Assembly (NCBI GenBank): GCA_028284765.1
Contig: JANQRA010000020.1
Span: 1-64,000, forward strand
Source of the DNA: Acidimicrobiia bacterium
GTDB taxonomy: Bacteria; Actinomycetota; Acidimicrobiia; Spongiisociales; ZC4RG35
Direction: 5' to 3'
Length of the DNA: 64,000 nucleotides
Part shown: positions 18,245 through 25,813 of the stretch, one piece after another
How the letters are laid out: each line of letters begins with the position of its first letter
Position numbering within the stretch: position 1 is the stretch's first letter
The notes under the pieces: model-generated
What the model saw: the letters and a program-made list of their open reading frames with translations, nothing else
What the model was told of the DNA's origin: nothing
Database searches by the model: none
Program-made: the position numbers and the translations under genes

Positions 18245-18553
18245 GTGAGTGAAACCAAGCTGCCGACCTACCTCGACCTGATGCTCCCGACCCTGTCCGC
18301 CGTCGAAGCGTTGGGCGGAAAAGCTCACATCCACGAGATCAATCCTGAGGCGATTGCCAAGGCCGGAATCACGGACGAGCAGATGGCCGTGGAGTTCCCG
18401 GAGGACTCTTCCCAAAGCGGACCGAAGGTCCTACATCGGCTGGCGTGGGCTCGAACTGTCCTTCGACGGGTGGACGCTCTGGAGTCGCTCGGTGGTGGCC
18501 TCTGGGCCTTGACCGACACTGGCAGCACGATGCTCGCGCTTGATCCTGCTTAG
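18245..18553 (+). CDS. Stand-alone Mrr N-terminal winged-helix domain
   Basis: 102 residues from GTG 18245. The whole protein matches the N-terminal domain of Mrr-type restriction proteins: LPTYLDLMLPTLSAVEALGG, a PEDSSQSGPKVLHRLAWAR segment, and the end GGGLWALTDTG. In full-length Mrr a PD-(D/E)XK nuclease domain follows this DNA-binding winged helix. Here the frame ends after LALDPA with TAG. The PD-(D/E)XK-like protein immediately upstream could be a split-off partner. Otherwise it is a truncated Mrr remnant, or a small DNA-binding protein in its own right. The same frame stays open for another 36 codons before the next gene, so a stop-codon mutation cannot be excluded. Confidence 0.7.
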   Translation: MSETKLPTYLDLMLPTLSAVEALGGKAHIHEINPEAIAKAGITDEQMAVEFPEDSSQSGPKVLHRLAWARTVLRRVDALESLGGGLWALTDTGSTMLALDPA

Positions 18554-18664
18554 GCCGATCATTGGCTGCAAGAAACCTTCGAGCTCAACGCGAACGAAAG
18601 GCAGCCGGGGAAAGACAAACTTGGCGCGTTCGAGGACAAGGCTACTTCCGGCTCACCAGAACAG

Positions 18665-19578
18665 ATGACCGTCAGGGAACTAATCGGACTCTGGGGGGCA
18701 GGCCGACGGTGGTCGACTATCAATGAGAAGATCGTGGCTGCTCTGACCGCTCATGGACTCACCACCGACCCAGATTTCACAACCGTGGGGCTGGATCAGA
18801 CGATTGAAATCGTCGGTGTCGAGGTTGGGAATGGCCAAGCGACTCCGATCACAGAACCCGCGACTCTCCGAGTAGGCACCTCCCGTCAGCTACGGCCGGT
18901 ATCGAGAGCGTGACTCCCAACGCCACCCTGCTCGAAGCCCAAACGAAGATGTGGACCAACGACTACTCACAGCTCGCTGTGATGAATGGGACCCGGAATC
19001 TGATTGGAGCCGTTTCGTGGGAATCGATTGCTCGCGCCCATTTGCAGAACCCTTCCGCCGAGCTCAAGGACTGCATCACCGACCCTGTCGAGGTGAAGGT
19101 CGAGACTCCACTGCTGGAGGCCATCCGAATCGTCGCTACCTCTGAGTTCGTGTTCGTAAGGGAGTACGACAACACGGTCTCCGGCATCGTCACCACGATG
19201 GATTTAAGTGACCAGTTCTCAGCCCTGGCCGGACCCTTCTTGATTCTCGGAGAGATAGAGCGCCTACTCCGTATCCCCATCGATCGGGAATTCACGATCG
19301 ACGAGCTCGTCGAGATGCTTGAACCCGACGATGGCCGCACCGTCACCGGGAGTCACTCTCTGACGTTGGGAGAGATTCAAAGAGTCATCACGGATCGTGA
19401 GAATTGGGAGAGGCTGAAATGGCCCGCTGATCGAAAGGTCTTCAACGAGGCGCTCGACAACATTCGAAAGACGCGCAACGAGATCATGCATTTCAATCCG
19501 GATCCGTTGGAACCTGGTCGCCTCCACTTCCTCGAGGCCTTCTTGAAGATGGTGAGAGAGCTGGTCACCTCGGCTTAA
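18665..19578 (+). pseudogene. CBS-domain / HEPN-like protein, frameshifted
   Basis: Two overlapping frames make one protein. The first (18665-18913, 82 residues, MTVRELIGLWGAGRRWSTIN...) looks like the N-terminal domain. The second (GTG 18910 to 19578, 222 residues) begins in the middle of a CBS domain (VTPNATLLEAQ...DYSQLAVM) and continues with a second CBS-like half. Read in the second frame, the bases before 18910 encode LPSATAGIESVTPN. This joins smoothly to LRVG of the first frame if one base is missing near 18880. The C-terminal ~60 residues contain IRKTRNEIMHF, an R-x4-H motif typical of HEPN domains. It is therefore either a recent pseudogene, a programmed frameshift or a base-call error. 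It is the last gene before the integrase. Confidence 0.65.
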
Positions 19579-19634
19579 GGCGCCAAAAACTGTCCGTACC
19601 GTACGATACGTTCACGTCAAGAAGGCGGCCCCGG

Positions 19635-19737
19635 CGGTGCTGGAACACCCCGGGGCCTGGACGACACCTAAACAGGAGGTGACGCCATGGCTCAGCTTAT
19701 TGCTGACTCTGGTTTCGATCGCATGGGGAGCGATCAC
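19635..19737 (+). repeat. Copy B of the integrase leader region
   Basis: This is the intact counterpart of the diverged copy at 17399-17512. It spans the GC-rich stretch with CCCCGGGGCCTGG, a perfect AGGAGGTGA ribosome-binding site and the leader peptide frame. The two copies are about 2.2 kb apart in direct orientation and bracket the three-gene cassette at 17.6-19.6 kb. Confidence 0.75.
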
Positions 19738-19740
19738 TGA
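19687..19740 (+). CDS. Leader peptide upstream of the integrase
   Basis: A 17-codon frame, MAQLIADSGFDRMGSDH, starts at ATG 19687 behind AGGAGGTGA with ideal spacing. Its stop TGA (19738-19740) overlaps the integrase ATG at 19740 by one base. Its coding part is conserved in the diverged copy at 17452, with mostly conservative changes (D to E, F to I, M to L). This supports real translation. Role inferred: translational coupling of the integrase. Confidence 0.6.
   Translation: MAQLIADSGFDRMGSDH
19717..19735 (+). promoter_or_regulatory. Hairpin masking the integrase ribosome-binding site
   Basis: GATCGC (19717-19722) and GCGATC (19730-19735) form a perfect 6-base stem around the loop ATGGGGA. 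The loop and 3' arm contain the purine run GGGGAG (19725-19730), which lies 9 bases before the integrase ATG. The same stem is present in the copy at 17482-17500. A ribosome translating the leader peptide would open the stem, so integrase synthesis could depend on leader translation. This is inference from structure. Confidence 0.5.
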
Positions 19741-20906
19741 TGCAGGGGCACATCCACAAGCGTGTCCGCACCTGCAAGAACGGTAGGAAGTCGACGCTTT
19801 GGTATGTGGTGGTCGACCTGCCGCAAGGCGCCAGCGGCGAGCGCCGGCAGAAATGGCACGGCGGGTTCCAGACTAAGAAGGCGGCGGAGGCGGTGCGGGC
19901 CCGTCTCGTCCACGAGTTGACCACCGGGTTCTACGTGGAGCCGTCACGGATGCTGCTCAGCGAGTGGCTGGCCGACCACTGGTTGCCGGTTCACAAGACC
20001 CGGGTGAAGAAGACGACGTATCGGGCGTATCGGTCGGCTGTCGTCCATCACATCAACCCGAGGATCGGTGGTGTGGCAATCGGGAAGCTGAAACCGCAGA
20101 TGCTCAACAACCTCTACCAGCAGCTGTTGGCCGACGGACGATGTGACGGTGAAGGCGGGTTGGCTCCGGCGACGGTGAGCGGCGTCCACGTTGTGTTGCG
20201 TAAGGCGTTGGCCGACGCCGAGGACGCCGGGCTGATCCCGAGGAACCCGGCGATAGGGGCCAAACCGCCCCGTCCTAAGTCACAAGGAGGCGAGCTCCGC
20301 TACTGGACACCTGCCGAGCTGCGGGAGTTCCTCGATTTGGTCGAAGGGCATCGTCTCGAGGCGGCGTTTCATCTGCTGGCGATGACCGGAGCCCGACGTG
20401 GTGAGGTGGCTGGCCTTCGATGGGTCGATGTCGACCTCGATGCGGCCCGGATCACCATCCGTCAGAGGTTGCTGGCAGGAGACGGAGAGGTGTATCTGTC
20501 AAGTCCGAAGAGTGGGAGGGGGGGGACCGTCGATCTCGATCAGGCAACTGTGGACCAGCTGCGACAGCATCGGGAACGTCAGCGTCACGAGGCGGCGGAG
20601 ACGTGGCGGTGGGAGGACAGCGGGTACGTGTTCACCAGGAAGGACGGGTCGGCGCTGAATCCGTCGACGTTGACCCGGGCGTTCCGGTGGATCGTCGACC
20701 ATTCCGAGCTGCCCCGGATCCGTCTGCATGACCTGCGGCACACCCATGCCTCGATTGCGGTGAAGGCGGGTGTGCCCGTCGGTGTGGTCAGTGAGCGGTT
20801 GGGTCATGCCTCACCGGAGTTCACCCTGCAACGGTATTCGCATGTGATGCCGGGGATGCAACGGGAGGCGGCGCATGCCGTGGCGAGGGCGGTTCGGTTT
20901 GGGTAA
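19740..20906 (+). CDS. int: Tyrosine recombinase (phage-type integrase)
   Basis: 388 residues with all catalytic positions present: R219 in TGARRGEVAGLRW, K257 in SPKSGRG, H330-x-x-R333 in LHDLRHTHAS, H356 in ERLGHAS and the nucleophile Y366 in TLQRYSHV. Residues 5-60 form the small arm-binding domain (YVVVDLP...KWHGGFQTKKAA) and residues 70-170 the SAM-like core-binding domain (LLSEWLADHWL). The protein is full length for actinobacterial integrative elements. It integrates or excises the element by strand exchange at att sites. It stands at the edge of the defence region, so it is the likely vehicle for at least the 17.4-19.7 kb cassette. No attached tRNA gene or clear att core was found. 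Confidence 0.95.
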   Translation: MQGHIHKRVRTCKNGRKSTLWYVVVDLPQGASGERRQKWHGGFQTKKAAEAVRARLVHELTTGFYVEPSRMLLSEWLADHWLPVHKTRVKKTTYRAYRSAVVHHINPRIGGVAIGKLKPQMLNNLYQQLLADGRCDGEGGLAPATVSGVHVVLRKALADAEDAGLIPRNPAIGAKPPRPKSQGGELRYWTPAELREFLDLVEGHRLEAAFHLLAMTGARRGEVAGLRWVDVDLDAARITIRQRLLAGDGEVYLSSPKSGRGGTVDLDQATVDQLRQHRERQRHEAAETWRWEDSGYVFTRKDGSALNPSTLTRAFRWIVDHSELPRIRLHDLRHTHASIAVKAGVPVGVVSERLGHASPEFTLQRYSHVMPGMQREAAHAVARAVRFG

Positions 20907-20923
20907 GGATGCAATGGGACTGA

Positions 20924-22336
20924 CTAATCGTCGGTCGGCACGAAACCGAGTCGGCGCCTTGTATCATCGAAACTGAGAACTCGAGGTTGCAGCTCTGGGT
21001 CAAGAGCGGCGAGGGCAAGAAGGCCCTGGCAGTAACCGTGATATACGAGCTCTAATGTCCTGTCCACTCCGAGTCGGCTCAACACCGTCGGTGTTTCGTT
21101 TATGTCGTTCCGAGTCTCTCTCCAATGCTGCTCGTCCCACGAACCGAGGCTTTGAGGTAGAGCCGGAAAGGCGGTTAGGAGCCGCTCGTAGACGTCAGGC
21201 GATAGATCTCGAATCCTCCGGGCCAACTCCATTGGGGTCTCCTGCAGCCTTATGACGTACCCGTCTACCCCAACATGGAGCGTCTCACGCTCCAAAAGGG
21301 CAGTTCTCGTACGAGTGTTGCTCCGAAAGAGAACTCCTACGACCCTCAAATACGCTCCGAGTCGGCCCCATCTGCCCTTCCAGTCGTCGGGCGTTGATGC
21401 ATCGAGACACAGGAACTCGATCGGATTGGATTCACCAATGGCGCCTTTGATGTGCCCGTGAAGCCACTCCGCTCCGAGGTTGTCGTGCACTCCCCCGTCG
21501 AGCAGCTTCAGGTGGGTTCCGAGCCTGCGGCGCGGGTGGTTGAAGCGCAGCTCACTCGTGGAGACCTTGACTGGAGGAAAAACCGGCGGAAAACCTGCAC
21601 TGGCTGACACGGCTGTAGCGATCTTCAGATTGCGTGCCGAGTCGGCGGCTGCGGCGCCATAGTTCTCGAGTATCACTCCGGCGTTTGAGAAATACGCGTA
21701 ACTGGCCGCCTTGAGATCCGTTGAGCACAGGACGTGCGTCGGATTGGGATGCATCTCACTGAGCGAGTACGAATTCCCGTCGGCTTGAGTTAGGTATCGG
21801 AACGCCGTTGTTGTCGATGCCTCAGTGCTCGGACTGAAGAAGAATTTCCAGTATGCCCCAGCAATGAGTGGTGCGAGCAGATAGACGTAGACGACGATCG
21901 CGGCGAGAATCAAGAACGCGAAGCCCAGCGCCATCAGCACCGTGGAGAATATGCCCCAGGCTTCGCCCCAAACGACCGTCCCAGTAAAGAAGGCTGCGTA
22001 GATCAGAGCAATCGCACCTCCTATCCACAAAACCCTCTTCAGGGTGAAGTTCAGCACTCCGGTGTTTGCCACGAGACTCGCTAGCGGGCCAAGTTCGTTG
22101 GCGAGCGTCTCATGGTCGATGTCTTCGAGGCCCTCGATCAGGCCGAGCTGGGCGTTGGTTACCGACCCTCCTGACACCGAAGCTATCGCCTTGACACGCC
22201 GGAATGCGCCGGTATCTGCCAAAGCGAGGGCGAGCCCGATTGCAAAAGCGGTAGCCCGGTGACCGCCTCCAGAGAAGGTAACAAACAGGTTTTGCTCCTG
22301 CGCGTCGGGAGCGGATCCACCGTTCCTACCAGACAT
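20924..22336 (-). CDS. Patatin-like phospholipase with membrane segments
   Basis: 470 residues from ATG 22336, with AGGAT upstream; an upstream in-frame start would add 24 unlikely residues. The oxyanion loop is TFSGGGHRATAFAIG (about residues 20-34), the nucleophile elbow ASVSGGSV carries the catalytic serine in S-x-S-G-G form (the usual first glycine is serine), and the aspartate is in LLDGGVHDNLG. Together these give the Ser-Asp dyad of patatin lipases. Two hydrophobic segments at about 105-125 and 130-165 should anchor it in the membrane, with the catalytic part cytoplasmic. It faces the integrase convergently with only 17 bases between the stops. Patatins act in lipid turnover and also as effectors of some defence systems; nothing links this one to either. 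Confidence 0.85.
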   Translation of the reverse strand: MSGRNGGSAPDAQEQNLFVTFSGGGHRATAFAIGLALALADTGAFRRVKAIASVSGGSVTNAQLGLIEGLEDIDHETLANELGPLASLVANTGVLNFTLKRVLWIGGAIALIYAAFFTGTVVWGEAWGIFSTVLMALGFAFLILAAIVVYVYLLAPLIAGAYWKFFFSPSTEASTTTAFRYLTQADGNSYSLSEMHPNPTHVLCSTDLKAASYAYFSNAGVILENYGAAAADSARNLKIATAVSASAGFPPVFPPVKVSTSELRFNHPRRRLGTHLKLLDGGVHDNLGAEWLHGHIKGAIGESNPIEFLCLDASTPDDWKGRWGRLGAYLRVVGVLFRSNTRTRTALLERETLHVGVDGYVIRLQETPMELARRIRDLSPDVYERLLTAFPALPQSLGSWDEQHWRETRNDINETPTVLSRLGVDRTLELVYHGYCQGLLALAALDPELQPRVLSFDDTRRRLGFVPTDD

Positions 22337-22607
22337 TCGTTCGATCCTATCAATAGAGGCATCCTCTAGTCCGCCCCGTTTGGTCCGACAGTGGCAGGCG
22401 ATGAGCAAAGGCTCCCGACCAGTTTGACCCCCGTTTGACCCGAAGGTCGAAACTTCTCAAACCCCCAACAACCACAGCCCTCTCCCCCACGACCGCACCT
22501 AGTTCCCGATGCCCTCGCATGGCAATGAGTTCACTTCGTTCTGAACCTCATTGTCGTCCGAACTCGCAGCCAACAGCCACGACCGCAATTGTTAGCCTTG
22601 TGACTCA
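22337..22607. other. Divergent intergenic region with tandem and inverted repeats
   Basis: This gap separates the divergent patatin and lipoprotein genes. GTTTGACCC occurs twice in tandem (22422-22430 and 22433-22441), an 11-base period that could be a regulator or recombinase binding site. Further on, CAATGAGTTCA (22523-22533) and TGAACCTCATTG (22542-22553) form an inverted repeat with a single bulged base. No gene of any size is convincing here. The promoters of both flanking genes must lie inside it. Confidence 0.4.
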
Positions 22608-24089
22608 ATGCGTCACCACCGATTAGCAGTAGCCCTGCTATGCACAACTCTCCTTGTCTCAGCATGTGGCCAGACAGGCGAGGAGAGCACCACGACAACA
22701 ACGTCGCCTGATGAGCAGGTACCCGCTACGACATCTACTGAAACACCGCCGACGACTGGCTCCGCAGCTCCCGAGCCGCTCATCCGCAGCGATGACGGAA
22801 TTCTCTCCGTGTTCGGCGAGACGGATGTGCCAATCACTGTTACCTCGGTCGACGACCACATCACCGACGGAAGCCTCGACGATGCCGAAACTGTCTTCAG
22901 CTACGAGCTAGGGCCGGATGGGCAGACGTTTGGCGAGCCGCTAACCCTCTTGTTCACGGTTCCCAGCCCCGAGAATGCCGGAGGTATCCCCGCAATCGCG
23001 ATCGCCATCGAGTCGGGCGGGACCATCGAGACGCTGGAAGCCGACTCTGTCGAGGAAACGGAGGACGGCTACATCGTGGCTGTCGCCGTTGATCACTTCA
23101 GTCGTGTCACATTCGGGATCGGCAGGTATGCGTATGCAGTCATCGAGTCCGAAGGCGGGCCCGTGGTTCGCCTCGGAGATCCCTATCGGATCCGCGTTTT
23201 CCTAGAGGGAGACGAAGAAACGATCGACCAAAATGCCCGCAACTGGGCTCTCTCACTGCGAGTTAACGGGCCCGGCTTCGAAGATTCTTACGACATCGAC
23301 TTCAGCAGAACGACCGAAGAGACGTTGCTCTTCTCATGTGAGCGTGCCGGTTCAGTGACCATGAATGGGTTCTACAGCAGGTTCGTCAACGAACACCACA
23401 TACCGAGATTCATACCCGGAGACTTCTACAAACGCACCCAGCCGGTGGTCGAGTGCGTCGACCCCGATTCGATCGAGTTAGTTGCTCCGCACCCACCGCA
23501 TGTAGCTCTCATCAGTTGCATCGAGGTGAACGCAGGCGCTAACAGCTTGCCTGTAGACGAAACAGCCCTCGAAGATGCGATCCGGCGAATCGGAGGCAAA
23601 CTCACAAAGAAGTCAGTCGAGTGCGACACTCACGGCGCTACCTTCGAAGCCGACGCGCGTGCTGCACACGCGATCGGAGCGGACCTCTACATATCGACGT
23701 TCGCTGCAGGCAGCAACTTCAGAGGCGCATATTGCGGAACGCTCGGCACGTGCACAGAAGAAGGGCGAAGCCCTCTCCCCGTCCTGCCACCGAATCAGAA
23801 CTTCGTCCCCTTCGACACTCCAGGCGAGGTCGACGAAGATCTTCACACCTTTGCCAACGGTGAGTTCGACGGATATCGCCAATTCTCGGCCTATGAGACT
23901 TGGGAAATGCTGAACCAGGCGTTGCGCTGGTGGGTGGCTCTCGACGGCCGGACGGGTGCCCACAATCCTGAAGTCTCAGACGCTTACGGGACGATGACGT
24001 GGACCGATCTCGACTGGACTGCTGACGCTGCGCCGTTTCCCGCTGACTACCAGAGTGCCTTCGTCGAGCAGTGGAAAGCGAATAAATAG
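22608..24089 (+). CDS. Secreted lipoprotein of unknown function
   Basis: 493 residues. A signal peptide (RHHRLAVALLCTTLLVSACG) ends in a lipobox LVSAC, so the mature protein should be anchored outside the membrane through the cysteine at about position 20. It is followed by a threonine-rich linker (residues 26-52), as in other lipoproteins of this window. The mature part is acidic. Residues 60-170 look like beta-rich repeats (VAVAVDHFSRVTFGIG). A later part (about 290-380) begins HVALISCIEVNAGANSLPVDE and contains ADLYISTFAAGSNFRG and several cysteines that could form disulfides. I do not recognise a family. It has its own promoter region and no operon partner. Confidence 0.75.
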   Translation: MRHHRLAVALLCTTLLVSACGQTGEESTTTTTSPDEQVPATTSTETPPTTGSAAPEPLIRSDDGILSVFGETDVPITVTSVDDHITDGSLDDAETVFSYELGPDGQTFGEPLTLLFTVPSPENAGGIPAIAIAIESGGTIETLEADSVEETEDGYIVAVAVDHFSRVTFGIGRYAYAVIESEGGPVVRLGDPYRIRVFLEGDEETIDQNARNWALSLRVNGPGFEDSYDIDFSRTTEETLLFSCERAGSVTMNGFYSRFVNEHHIPRFIPGDFYKRTQPVVECVDPDSIELVAPHPPHVALISCIEVNAGANSLPVDETALEDAIRRIGGKLTKKSVECDTHGATFEADARAAHAIGADLYISTFAAGSNFRGAYCGTLGTCTEEGRSPLPVLPPNQNFVPFDTPGEVDEDLHTFANGEFDGYRQFSAYETWEMLNQALRWWVALDGRTGAHNPEVSDAYGTMTWTDLDWTADAAPFPADYQSAFVEQWKANK

Positions 24090-24109
24090 GCGCTGAAGCA
24101 GGTTCCCGA

Positions 24110-24588
24110 TCAGGACCACAGCTCGATAGTCAACTCGTCGGTTTCGATGCCAAATCCGGGTGCGGCGCTGGCAACAACGTTGCCCTCAGCCGGGAAGGCC
24201 GTACCGGGGATCCGATCCGTCTCGGACAAAGGCACGCCGGGGTCTGAGCCGAGCCAGAACTCGGTCAAACCTGCCCAGGTCATGGCCATCCCAAAGTGTT
24301 GGCCTCACGGGGTGTTGCCCCCAACATGAGGAACGGCTTGGAGCCCCGCCGCTTCCGCAAGCGTGTGAACCCTCACAGCCTCCGGCAGCCCTCCACACCA
24401 CTCGACATCCGGTTGGAGGATGTCTACAGCCCTCAGGTTCAGAAGTTCCGCAAAGGCGTGGCGACCGTGGTGGTCCTCCCCAGTCCGAACGTGCCGTCAG
24501 CGGCTGTGATTCGAACCCACAAACGACTTCCTTGAAGGGACGCGGCTGGCTCCGGAAGACGTTCCTGAACATCCCGATATCCCGACAT
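24110..24588 (-). pseudogene. Decayed enolase-superfamily dehydratase
   Basis: The minus strand encodes fragments of a mandelate-racemase/L-rhamnonate-dehydratase-like enzyme. From about 24588 the N-terminal piece reads LWVRITAADGTFGLGRTT. Near 24465 the frame jumps straight to barrel sequence HAFAELLNLRAVDILQPDVE and then AVRVHTLAEAAGLQAVPHVG. After an in-frame stop at 24305-24307 it continues GQHFGMAMTWAGLTEFWLGS and ends ASAAPGFGIETDE before TGA at 24110. More than half of the usual ~390 residues is missing, including the middle with the catalytic metal ligands. The internal deletion, frameshift and stop mean it is not functional. It differs in sequence from the intact enolase-superfamily gene at 35.7 kb. 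Confidence 0.75.
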
Positions 24589-24699
24589 CGCCGTGGCCCG
24601 ATATGTCTTGCGACTCCAGACTTCCGATGAGACGGCGTCGAGTTAGATCTCGGCCACTCGGCCCTGACTACTTCTACGGACTCGATGGCAGGAAGGTTG

Positions 24700-24709
24700 A
24701 TTGATCAAT
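24700..24709. promoter_or_regulatory. ATTGATCAAT palindrome upstream of the dehydratase operon
   Basis: A perfect 10-base palindrome 49 bases before the GTG at 24758. It consists of the same half-sites (ATTGA/TCAAT) as the spaced inverted repeats in front of the two GntR-type regulator genes, but without a spacer. A shared operator is possible; chance is not excluded for so short a site. Confidence 0.3.
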
Positions 24710-24757
24710 GATAGCGATGATTGATCTAGGGCTGTTTGGAAGAGTAGGGTTCGGTTC

Positions 24758-25813
24758 GTGCCTGAGGCACCCACGACACACCTCCCACCAGGTCCACCCG
24801 CTGGCGTATACCGGAAAGCCACTGGAGTCTCCTGGCCCCCACCTCCAATCCCTCAAGCCGAGGATTTAGAAAGGGCGGCTCGCTTGGTCGCGACCGCGGG
24901 CCCACCCACTCCCCTCCAGGCCTCACCTGGGCTGTCAGAGGTGCTGGGCCGGCGAGTGCTTCTGAAACTCGAGCCTGAGTCACCGATCCGTTCCTTCAAA
25001 CATCGAGGCGCACTGATGGCCCTGAAGACGATCGCCGAGGTTGGCGGGTCGCCGATCGTCGTCACAGCGTCAACCGGCAACCACGGGCAAGGTGTTGCCT
25101 ATGCCGCGAGCCTTCTTGGGTTCGAGTCGATCGTCCTCTCACCCAGTACAACTGCCGACGTCAAGATCGACGCCATGCGTGCGTTGGGAGCGGACGTTCG
25201 AATCCAAGGCGAGAATCTCGGACAGTCACAGGCCATGGCAGAAGAGCTGTCATCGAGGCTGTCTGAGGGTGTCTACATCGAAGACGGTGAGAACCCAGAT
25301 CTGATGTCAGGTGCGGGAACACTGATGATGGAGATCCTCGATACAAGACCCGATGTAGACACCGTCGTGGTTCCTGTCGGCGGCGGGAACCTCATCGCCG
25401 GCTGTCTTCTGGCCAAGCAGATCGCGGGCAGCTCCGTGGAAGTCATCGGGGTGCAATCGTCGGCGGCGTCGGGCGTCACCCGCAGTTGGCTGGAAGGACG
25501 AATGACGGAGTGTCGATGTGACACCTTTGCTGGTGGGCTGGCGACGACCCGCCCCGGCCACCTCTCGCTCGAGGTCATGATCAACCTGCTCGAGACAATG
25601 GCTGTGGTGGATGAGCATGATCTCTACGACGGAATCAAGACCACATGGGAACTCGACCAGTTTGAAATCGAAGGCGCAGCAGCAGCCTCCATCGCTGCAG
25701 CGAAGCGCTTCCCGGATCTTCACCTCGGTGAGACGGTGGTTCTCATCGTCACCGGCAGCTGGCTATCAGCCGCCGAGCGAGAGATCGCCATCAACGGCGC
25801 TAGCCAGGCATGA
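24758..25813 (+). CDS. Threonine dehydratase-like PLP enzyme (fold type II)
   Basis: 351 residues from GTG 24758. The PLP lysine is K81 in RSFKHRGA, the phosphate-binding/asparagine loop is TASTGNHGQGVAYAA, and the tetraglycine-like loop is PVGGGNLIAG. The length is that of serine racemase or catabolic threonine ammonia-lyase, with no C-terminal ACT regulatory domain. Such enzymes deaminate L- or D-hydroxy amino acids to 2-oxo acids, or racemise them. The next gene, a D-aminoacylase homologue, overlaps by 4 bases. A plausible pair is therefore release of a free amino acid from an N-acyl or cyclic precursor and then its deamination. The substrate cannot be told from the sequence. Confidence 0.88.
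   Translation: MPEAPTTHLPPGPPAGVYRKATGVSWPPPPIPQAEDLERAARLVATAGPPTPLQASPGLSEVLGRRVLLKLEPESPIRSFKHRGALMALKTIAEVGGSPIVVTASTGNHGQGVAYAASLLGFESIVLSPSTTADVKIDAMRALGADVRIQGENLGQSQAMAEELSSRLSEGVYIEDGENPDLMSGAGTLMMEILDTRPDVDTVVVPVGGGNLIAGCLLAKQIAGSSVEVIGVQSSAASGVTRSWLEGRMTECRCDTFAGGLATTRPGHLSLEVMINLLETMAVVDEHDLYDGIKTTWELDQFEIEGAAAASIAAAKRFPDLHLGETVVLIVTGSWLSAAEREIAINGASQA

Noticed and set aside
24504..24520. A GGTTCGAATC sequence on the minus strand resembling a tRNA T-arm
   Set aside because: The T-stem does not pair properly around the loop, no cloverleaf can be built, and the bases are part of the coding remnant that encodes WVRITAADG of the enolase-superfamily pseudogene.
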